A stretch of 64,000 bases of DNA from Diaporthe sp. PMI_573 (lineage: Eukaryota > Ascomycota > Sordariomycetes > Diaporthales > Diaporthaceae). Of this stretch, positions 56,801 through 64,000 are shown in pieces. The first letter of the stretch is position 1, and the number at the start of each line of letters is the position of its first letter. Position numbers and translations under genes: made by a program. Below the pieces are notes generated by a model. It was given only the letters and a program-made list of their open reading frames with translations, had not been told where the DNA came from and did not search any database. The DNA is taken from the NCBI GenBank assembly GCA_021399435.1, contig JAJTUP010000138.1, positions 1-64,000 on the forward strand, in the 5' to 3' direction.

Positions 56801-58722
56801 TGTAGCACAGGGTGTCTCAGGGGCTGGCAAAACAACCTTACTCGACGTCCTCGCCAGCCGGGTCACCACAGGCGTCTTGACGGGAGAGACACTTACTAAT
56901 GGCCGACCAACCGATTCTTCTTTCCAGCACCGTGTTGGGTACGTGAAGCAGCAAGACCTACACCTGGAAACCATGACGGTACGCGAGGCAGTTGAGTTCA
57001 GCGCGCTGCTCCGCCAACCCGCTAGCGTTCCGCGGGAGGATAAGTTGCGACATGTTGACCGTGTTGTGGCGATGCTCAAGATGGAAGAGTTTGCTGGTGC
57101 CGTTATCGGGGTGCCAGGCCAGGGCCTCAATGTCGAGCAACGCAAGCGACTGACGATCGGCGTCGAGTTGGCCGCCCGGCCTGAACTACTGCTCTTCCTC
57201 GATGAGCCTACGTCGGGCCTGGACTCACAAACCTCGTGGGCCATCTGCGAATTCATTCGGGAACTCACAAGGAGCGGACAGGCCGTTTTATGCACGATAC
57301 ACCAGCCTTCGGCCACGTTATTCCAGAGGTTCGATCGCCTGCTTCTGTTGGCACCCGGTGGGAAGACTGTATACTTCGGAGGTGATTTGACCCCAAACAT
57401 CAGCCTTTCTCAGTTCTTGTGTTCCTTTCCGCCTTATGTATATAGGCTAACTAACTGTCCTCTCCACAGACTTGGGCGAGAACTGCTCTACGCTTATCCG
57501 GTATCTAGAGCGTGGTGGCGCTCCACCGTGTCCTCCCGAGGCCAACCCGGCCGAATGGATGCTCGATGTCATCAAGCCCCCGCTGGATGGATGCGAGAGT
57601 ATTGACTGGCACCAAGTGTGGAGGAACTCACCTGAGTATCAAGCCGTGAAGGGTGAGATGGCGCGCCTGCACAGTCTCTCTAGTGTCAGCGGCCACGAGT
57701 ACGACTCTTCCCAAGCAGAGTTTGCGGCCTCGTTCGGGACGCAGTTCATCCAAGTACTCAACCGTACGTTCAAGCACTTCTGGCGCTCGCCGACCTACAT
57801 CTGGGCCAAGTTCAGCCTCGTCGGCCTCTCATGCCTCTACCTGGGCTTCAGCTTCGACGCCCTCCTGACTCTGCAGGGAATGCAGAATCAGCTGTACGCC
57901 ATCTACTTGTTCTTCATTCTTTTCAGTTCCCTAAACGAGCAGATCATGCCCATGTTCGTGCCGCAGCGTGCTATATACGAGCAACGCGAGCGGCCTTCCA
58001 AGATGTATCGCTGGACCACGTTGCTGCTCTCCAATATCTTTGTTGAGATGGTTTGGAACGTGGCCGCCGCAGCTATCGCCTACTTCTGCTGGTACTACCC
58101 CGTAGGCTTTGTGAGCCTCACAGGCGGCTACAACGGCGATGATATGTCCTTACGCGGCTTCCTCGTCTTCCTCTTCATCTGCATGTTCCTACTCTTCACC
58201 TGCACATTTTCCCACATGGCCATCGCCTGGATCGAGACTGCTGAGACGGCTGGTGTTTTGACCAGTCTTCTCTACATTTTCTGCATATCCTTCTCTGGCG
58301 TTAGTGTCGCACCCACCGACCTACCCAAGTTTTGGACCTTCATGTATCACGTCTCGCCCGTCAACTACATGGTCAGCGGCGTCATGTCATCAGCCATGTC
58401 AGGCTACAACGTGACCTGCTCCGTCGGCGAAACTCTGCACATGAAGCCGCCGGCAAACACGACATGTGGCACTTTTCTTACTGCCTTCCAAGCCACCGAC
58501 GGCGGTACGGTGCTAGACCCAGATGCGACAGGCAGTTGCGCCTTTTGTCCCTTGGCTACCACAGACGACTTCTTGGAACGGTTTGGCATTCACTACACTG
58601 ACCATTGGAGGAACTTCGGCCTTCTTTGGGTATATATCGTGGCCAACATAGGCTTAGCCTGCGCGTTGTACTGGTTGTTTAGGGTTCCCAAAGGAAAGGG
58701 TATTAGGCGGGGACCAAAATGA
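53898..58722 (+). CDS. full-length PDR-type ABC transporter (ABC-G)
   Basis: Eight exons: 53898..54459, 54524..54975, 55034..55130, 55192..55679, 55747..56342, 56401..56752, 56811..57381 and 57470..58722, encoding 1456 residues. All introns are 58-88 nt and in frame. The start is ATGGCGTCC after GTCAAC. The layout is NBD1-TMD1-NBD2-TMD2. NBD1 has the fungal PDR variant Walker [10 protein letters not shown] (about 156, Cys in place of Lys), signature VSGGERKR (about 272) and Walker-B region [13 protein letters not shown]1 spans about 480-760. NBD2 has canonical Walker [10 protein letters not shown] (850), a degenerate signature LNVEQRKRL (about 956) and Walker [14 protein letters not shown] (about 976). 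TMD2 runs from about 1149 to 1445. Such pumps sit in the plasma membrane and expel azoles, plant defence compounds and metabolites. The length is normal and no lesion was found. Confidence 0.94.
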
Positions 58723-59712
58723 GCCTTTAGAGATAACAAGGCTGGGAAGATTAATATAATGTATATAATAACGTCTAGGTGACAGCATAGGTCCCGTTGG
58801 AGATACCCTAGGCCTCAGGCCGCTCCTGAGAATATTTGTAAGCTGCGGGAAAATGGGGAATCAGCTCTCTGTCCAGCATACTAAACCAAAGGGTTATCTG
58901 GGAAGGTATAGATGGGGAGGTCAATCCACAGAGACTAGTAAACAAAGGCTAAGACAGCATTGCACGGCCCTGTTAGGAGTGATAAAGTGTTGTAGTTAGA
59001 TAAACATGGTATAACTGCTTGTGGTTCTCGTTGGTCTATGAGCTTGTTGGCAAGAGATTAAACTATATCTGACAGGTAAGTTGCTACTTAATTAGTTGCT
59101 ATGGGCTAGACTTTCGCCACGATCACGTAGATTCATGACAAGCGATGCTGGTAGACGTGATTCCTCCACTTGGCTGAAGTATAAGGTCTGGAGTGGTAGA
59201 TGGACGACAACCAAAACTCTTGGTTAAAAGCCAAACATAACTCCAACGAAATCGACCATTACAACTGATAGGTTTGACCGTCTAGTCCATAACCTGGGGC
59301 ATGGGGACCCATTGGTATCAATAAACGCTCTGCGGGTCTTTGGGGGCTTTGGTCACTTCCACTAACATAGCCCCCAACTCCCATCTATCTTGTTTTAGAT
59401 TTTATACCCTCTGCGATGTTGGTTTCTTCGTCTACTGTAAATAAGCCGACAGGCTGGAATGTTATCCTTAGTTTTCTTTTAACCACATACACTTCCTGTT
59501 CTCGCGAGTTTTTGCACTACTTGTGTTACGGTGCCCACTTTTGGTGGACCTTATAAAGGCCACGGCATCGCCAGTGCCCGCAGCCTTCCAGTCCTCTCCT
59601 CTTTGCCCAACCACAAGTTCTCACAATTGAAGTCTTCTATTCCATCCATCTCTTGAATTCCTCCTGCAATTCTCCGCGTTCTCCGCATCAGTGACGTGGG
59701 CTGTGCGATAAC
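58723..59712. other. intergenic, nothing recognised
   Basis: Transporter 3' flank followed by the promoter side of the ankyrin gene. 59590-59700 is C/T-rich (CTCTCCTCTTTGCCC, CCATCTCTTGAATTCC), a usual fungal 5' leader. No open frame or motif is seen. Confidence 0.5.
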
Positions 59713-60532
59713 ATGTCTTCGAATGAATCACTCAACTCGTTTGCGGAATCCATCAGATCCGCAGCTCGTGAAGACAAAGTCGAAGACCTGCAAAGTCTCC
59801 TTGGGAAATGGGAGTCTCAGGACCGAGAGCCGCTACAGCGAGCACTCAACGCAGCACTTCAAAAAGGCTACGTGGGGCCAGCAAACCTGCTCCTAGATCG
59901 CGGGTGTTAGTTATTGCGGCTTCCACGAGACACAGGCAGCCTTGAGAGCATACCACAAGATCGCAATATTCGAATGCATGCTCCAGCACGGGTGGGACGT
60001 CAACTTCAGCCTCGACCACCGGGGCGACGTATTAGTGTGCTCGCTGCTTTTCGCACCCACGCCCGACCTTCCCCGATGGCTTCTTGAGCACGGGGCGGAC
60101 CCCAATGCCAACCCTCGGAGTGACCCGGTGTGCTCGACAGCACTCGAGGCCGCGTGTTCCAGGCCAAGTATTCCGGCTGATATCGTCAGCCTTATGCTGA
60201 AGCACGGTGCGATGGGCAGTCTTGCGGTGCTGGTGGCCGCGTGGAATGGTAATGTGGAGGTACTCCGTGTGCTCCTAAACGAGGGGGGAAAATTGTTCGG
60301 CATTGATGTGATACCTGAGGCCGGGAATCCGGACTGGGCACTGGAGAAGGAGTGGGGGACGGCCCTACACGGTGCTGCTGCCAAGGGCGAGATGGCATGC
60401 GTCGAGTTTCTTCTGAGTAGAGGCGCCAGAACCGATATCCGGAATGGCGCTGGCTTGACTCCGGAGCAGACTGCAGAGCTTTTTGAGCACAAGGAATGTG
60501 CGGATGCTCTGAAGAGGTCTCGATCAGTGTAG
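59713..60532 (+). pseudogene. ankyrin-repeat gene with one-base frameshift
   Basis: It starts at ATG 59713 (MSSNESLNSFAESIRSAARE). The first frame runs to ...LQKGYVGPANLLLD and closes with TAG at 59908..59910. Removing the single C at 59899 would join it to the second frame, which reads AGVSYCGFHETQAALRAYHK onward. That frame continues without a stop through ankyrin repeats (WLLEHGADPNANP; LVAAWNGNVEVLRVLLNEGG; TALHGAAAKGEMACVEFLLS; RGARTDIRNGAGLTPEQTA) to the end at 60532. The C is not in a homopolymer, so a real mutation is at least as likely as a sequencing error. Intact, the product would be about 270 residues. No intron fits the junction. The text resembles short ankyrin-only proteins common in accessory fungal DNA. 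Confidence 0.78.
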
Positions 60533-61336
60533 GCATCATATTTACGATGACGAGGTGCGAAAGGGAGCTTTGGGCGGAAATAGTTCTGAGGACACTACGT
60601 CATAAAGAGACATTATATATACCCGGAAGAGGTTGCTGGGTGCCCTGCCTGCTTCCGGCGCCGCGTTGCTTGGGTGGAGGCCGTGCTTAAAACTCTCCGG
60701 CACAACGTTTTGTTTACTGTCGCTTGTACCAGGCCTGATTCGGAAGATTTTATTTAACTCTGCACACAAGTCAATATCGGAGGATCCCTCTTCCACTGAA
60801 CATCTAGGGAATTAGTGTACACTGTAATGGTTCGCACCTGGGTAATGTCGTTATGCCTTCTGCATGACGAGATACCCAGATGATACTGGCTGTATCGCTA
60901 TCTTGGCGCACTTAGCCACCAGCCTAAGCTGTATGGGACTCCTAAATGGACTTCGGCTTCTTTCACCGCCCTCTGAACACATCGAAGTCCCAAGGCTACG
61001 GACAAGTCACCTGCGCTTAGATGGCTGCGGCGGGGACCGAGAGGGTTCACAGCTCCTGCAGGAAGGCTGCGCCGAGGGTTGTGAGCCAACGGAGCTGGAG
61101 GGCGAGGTGTTTGAAGAGTCCTTGAACGCGTAGAATGCCTTTACTAGCTCTTTTTTTGGAAGCACTGCGAGTTTGCTTTAAATCTATGACGCGACTGCGC
61201 GTGGGGGTGGGCCTAATGGAGGTATTTCTTTGAGGTCCTTCCCCCCGGCCTGCTAACCGCTATTAGTCGAGCCCGTTGCCTATATTATAGTTATAGCATT
61301 TTATTCTTTAAGCTTATTACTACAACTAAAACCCTA
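60533..61336. other. intergenic, no supported gene
   Basis: A plus-strand frame at 60864-61133 begins with ATG and has 89 codons, but no known motif. It overlaps an equally open minus frame. 61240-61336 is A+T-rich and forms the 3' flank of the kinase-like gene. Confidence 0.45.
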
Positions 61337-62497
61337 CTAGGTTTTAAATTTAGTTATACTCTCAAGGACTATATTTCTCCACCCCTGTACAAGGTCCTGC
61401 TGCTGATCTCGTGGTAAGACCTCCACAATAGCTCTCAAGAAGTCAGCTGCTTTCTGCATGCTCTCTTGTAGTGGGGACGCGTATTTCGCGTCTTCCAGCA
61501 AGGTAACGCCTCTGTCCTGGCACCGCTGGGTGAACAATGCTAGCAAGCGCTGCTTCTCTTCGGACGACTGGTCGTCGTCGCGCCCATTCCACAGAAACGA
61601 CCGCCGCGGATTCCACTTAGTAAATGGTACGACGCCCGAGAACTCCCAGTCCAGGACCGCTGTAATCCTGCCCGAGTCGTGGTCGAAGACCAGGTTGGCG
61701 AGGTGCAGGTCCTTGTGCGCCAGCCGTAGGGCGACCTTGTTGAGCTCGTCGGCGCGATGCGGCAGGGCCAACTCAGTCACGAAGGCCTCGAGGCGCGGAA
61801 GGGTGTCACGCATAAAGGCAAGCTTTTCATGGGCCCGGATTAGCCGCATGTACTTTTTGACCTGGGCCGAGATGAGCGCGACGTATGTCGGAAAAGGGCC
61901 CTCAATGTTGAGGGTCGCTACCGTCTCGCCTGGGGGCCACAGCCTTTCGGCGTCGGGAACCTGCCAAAAGTTCTCGTCCACGACCTGCGCGAGCAAGACT
62001 CCTCCCTCGGCGTTGACATCTAAGCCGCCAATGCCTTCCCACGGATGAGCGTGGAGTTGGGAGAGGAAGTCGATGAGCTGGTCCAGGACCCAGGTCATCT
62101 GGACGTCGTCCAGGGAATCGTAGATGTCGCTGAGTGTGACGCCGCAGACTTTCGAGAGAAGGGTGTACTCATGGGCGATAGGGTTCTCCTCGGACGCATC
62201 ATAGGCGACCACATCGGGTATGGGGATAGTGGTGTTCTTGGCCAGCCATGTCATGACGCCGATTTCATTCCTTGTCTTGATTTTGGGAAGGTGACAGCCC
62301 GAGACCCGAAGGACCAGCTCGGAATAGCCATGTGAGATTTCATTGGGAGGCAAGGTGATGAAGTAGATCGAGTGGTACTGCGCCGTCACCTCGGGGTTAA
62401 CGATGGTGATGGCCTCTGGGAGCCCGATGGAGCGCAACAGGGCGTTGATGGCGTCTTCTGAAATAGATTGTGGCAGATGGTCTGATGGTGTCCCCAT
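61337..62497 (-). CDS. APH-fold phosphotransferase-like protein
   Basis: Single exon, 386 residues, ATG at 62497. Residues 260-268 read AHKDLHLAN, the Brenner-type catalytic loop HxDxxxxN, with Asp263 as catalytic base and Asn268. LDWEFSG (Asp283) supplies the metal-binding Asp of the DFG-equivalent. The N-lobe region (SELVLRVSGCHLPKIKTRNE) and HEYTLLSKVCGVTLSDIYDS fit the aminoglycoside-phosphotransferase / choline-kinase-like superfamily as it occurs, greatly expanded, in filamentous fungi. Most fungal members have unknown substrates, so drug resistance should not be assumed. No signal peptide is present and the protein is probably cytosolic. The frame is intact and its ordinary base composition argues against RIP. 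Confidence 0.88.
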   Translation of the reverse strand: MGTPSDHLPQSISEDAINALLRSIGLPEAITIVNPEVTAQYHSIYFITLPPNEISHGYSELVLRVSGCHLPKIKTRNEIGVMTWLAKNTTIPIPDVVAYDASEENPIAHEYTLLSKVCGVTLSDIYDSLDDVQMTWVLDQLIDFLSQLHAHPWEGIGGLDVNAEGGVLLAQVVDENFWQVPDAERLWPPGETVATLNIEGPFPTYVALISAQVKKYMRLIRAHEKLAFMRDTLPRLEAFVTELALPHRADELNKVALRLAHKDLHLANLVFDHDSGRITAVLDWEFSGVVPFTKWNPRRSFLWNGRDDDQSSEEKQRLLALFTQRCQDRGVTLLEDAKYASPLQESMQKAADFLRAIVEVLPRDQQQDLVQGWRNIVLESITKFKT

Positions 62498-63172
62498 GGC
62501 GAATGAACGGCGAGAACTATTTCAAGCCAGCCTGCTAACAATTGCGTCGAGTAAGACTTTGGATGCTAAGAGCGCGGGGAGGCTTAAGTAGGAGGGGTGA
62601 CACGGAGCGCAGTGACTGGGCAATTCTTGGGTTCTGCGCCGGGATCTGCCGCTAGTTAGTCAGAGCCCGATGGTCAATATCGTATGGCGCGACGTATCCC
62701 ATGGCATGGATCACCGTGGGAATAGTTCATGTCCTTTGACTTATCTTGTACGTGAACGTTTGGTCTGGAGTTGTGTCGCTTGCTTGGTTAGTTGACTGTA
62801 CCGTGGGCGCCGAAGCGTAATTATAAGTTAGGTGTAGGTGCAGTCCGCTGCTGCGAAGCACTACAGAAGCTATGGCCCAACAGATCCCCTTATTCTTTTC
62901 AAGTTAGGGAGCATAGTGTTCAATTATTGGCCGCCCCAGCGTCACCGGACTCCCTGATATGTCTTTCACCATGTTTCCAAACCATCGTCCACTTGGGCTA
63001 GTTCGACAGGAGCCTGGCTCTGGGGCTAAACTAGAGTCACCTCCCCTCCCACCTAGACAAGAAAAACAAATCCATACTCTAATACCTAAGCGCGAGATCC
63101 TAATATTCTCTAACTTTAGTATTCTAGTATTTGGAAAGTAGATCTCTGTGTGATATTTAGACTTTTCGCAAG
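62498..63172. other. intergenic between kinase-like and esterase genes
   Basis: Promoter side of the kinase-like gene and 3' flank of the esterase gene. Open frames at 62792-63001 and 62904-63215 have no motif. 63050-63150 is A+T-rich. Confidence 0.5.
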
Positions 63173-64000
63173 TCAGGCAGAAGCTTGGCTCTTTACTTCC
63201 TCCCAAAATGCGCATGCCGAGTAGTCAACTGTGCTAGGCGCAGGGACATCGTTGAAGACGACACCCAGAGTGGTGCTTTCTGTGAACCCAGCCCAGTCCG
63301 GGCCCGGGTTTCCAGCATCCGCCATGCTTGTCCAAGCCGCCTGTATGTATGCGCTCAGTGCGACCTCTTTGTCGGTCAAGTTGCACGAACCCGTGCCAAA
63401 CGGCAGTTGGAGCACCTGGCCGAACACGAAAGCGAGCTCGGAGGTATGCGCGGGCCCAAGCAGCTCTAGCGCATCCGGAGCAATGAACGGCACCCACGGG
63501 CAGGTGACCGTGTGGTTGAAGAGGAAAGTGTAAACCGGTGCCTTGTTCGCGCTGCTCGTCAGGGCATTGAATGCAGCGCAGTGGATCACAGACGAGGTGT
63601 AGACATCGTCAATTGCGTAGAAGACAGGCAGTTCCGTATTGCGGTAGCGTGAGACTGGGTATGTAGCATTAACGATGGCGGCTTGTGGGCCAAAGTTGGA
63701 CAACAATGTCTCGTCATAGTCCGTCTGGTTCAGACTGGCCGTTGCATTACCGTAACTCACGTAGAGGAGGAGCGTTCCCTCATGCGCGGTAGACCCTATC
63801 AAGGAGGGGACCTTAACTCCGGCGTCCGTGGGGTGGGCGAGGATGAGGTTGCCGTCAATCGCAGGTCCGAATCCGTTAAACTCGAAAATGAAACTATCGC
63901 TCCCGTTCAAAAACATACTCAATAAAGTCGCGTTGAGGTGCCCCGGTGTGGCTGCTCGAAGACAGGCGACCTTGGGCGAGGTAATCAGGATGTCAGCACA
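63173..64000 (-). CDS. type-B carboxylesterase/lipase, C-terminal part
   Basis: The frame is open from the right edge of the window (64000) to a stop at 63173, so 275 C-terminal residues are visible and the 5' end lies outside. The visible part opens with CADILITSPKVACLRAATPG, the usual Cys-containing segment before the acid loop. It contains STAHEGTLL, where Glu is the catalytic acid, and GPAHTSELAFVFGQV, holding the catalytic His. The nucleophile Ser (GxSxG) must lie beyond the edge. Several N-glycosylation sites (NGSD, NATAS, NQTD, NATY, NHTV, NLTD) suggest a secreted enzyme. It hydrolyses esters, and the substrate is unknown. The frame shows no lesion. Confidence 0.9.
   Translation of the reverse strand, partial: CADILITSPKVACLRAATPGHLNATLLSMFLNGSDSFIFEFNGFGPAIDGNLILAHPTDAGVKVPSLIGSTAHEGTLLLYVSYGNATASLNQTDYDETLLSNFGPQAAIVNATYPVSRYRNTELPVFYAIDDVYTSSVIHCAAFNALTSSANKAPVYTFLFNHTVTCPWVPFIAPDALELLGPAHTSELAFVFGQVLQLPFGTGSCNLTDKEVALSAYIQAAWTSMADAGNPGPDWAGFTESTTLGVVFNDVPAPSTVDYSACAFWEEVKSQASA

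Noticed and set aside
60864..61133. 89-codon gene
   Set aside because: It has an ATG but no recognisable family, overlaps an open minus frame and lacks supporting context.

Overview
The window is nuclear DNA of a filamentous ascomycete (Pezizomycotina). The genes have short introns (about 50-130 nt) with GT-AG borders and CTRAC branch points. The families are fungal: a GH71 mutanase, a P450-reductase fusion, a PDR-type ABC transporter, small secreted proteins and polytopic fungal membrane proteins. Gene-bearing DNA of ordinary base composition alternates with very A+T-rich blocks, full of TA steps and TAA/TAG stops, that hold wrecked transposons. That pattern is typical of repeat-induced point mutation (RIP). 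Species cannot be fixed from the sequence.

Layout. 1-1.5 kb: RIP-degraded repeat. 3.1-6.2 kb: two small secreted-protein genes (3092-3403 +, 5662-6177 -) with A+T-rich repeat relics between and after them. 7.8-11.6 kb (-): a four-exon gene for a 1164-residue secreted multidomain protein, with GH71 alpha-1,3-glucanase, four CBM24-like motifs, an HExxH metallopeptidase-like domain and a C-terminal cysteine-rich KP4-like domain. 13.1-13.8 kb: a membrane-anchored protein of unknown function. 13.8-27.5 kb: a large RIP island containing a complete but dead 9.4-kb Ty3/gypsy-type LTR retrotransposon (17266-26674, minus strand) with matching 193-bp LTRs, a 5-bp target duplication and an internal 1697-bp tandem duplication.

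27.5-36.7 kb: a graveyard and accessory region. It has a C2H2-family relic, two broken ankyrin genes, a PRISE-family reductase pseudogene, an intact C2H2 zinc-finger gene, and two four-helix membrane protein genes. 37-39.8 kb: a second RIP island with nested insertions, including a Fot1/pogo-like transposase start interrupted by an LTR-like repeat. 40.8-41.7 kb: a solo LTR with perfect target duplication, then a small secreted protein gene. 43.57-46.65 kb: a structurally intact hAT transposon with terminal inverted repeats, a perfect 8-bp target duplication and an unbroken two-exon transposase of 808 residues.

46.8-58.7 kb is the metabolic core: a six-exon CYP505-type P450-reductase fusion (-), a three-exon membrane protein (-) and, divergently, an eight-exon full-length PDR transporter of 1456 residues (+). 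59.7-64 kb: an ankyrin gene with a one-base frameshift, an APH-fold kinase-like gene (-) and the 3' part of a type-B carboxylesterase gene (-) that runs off the right edge.

How the genes work together. The P450 fusion and the PDR pump could form a small hydroxylation and export unit for lipophilic compounds. No polyketide, peptide or terpene synthase is visible, so a biosynthetic cluster is not shown. The most unusual gene is the mutanase-protease-KP4-like fusion, whose architecture suggests a secreted protein aimed at alpha-glucan-bearing fungal cell walls. All exon structures were worked out by hand from reading-frame continuity, splice consensus and family conservation.
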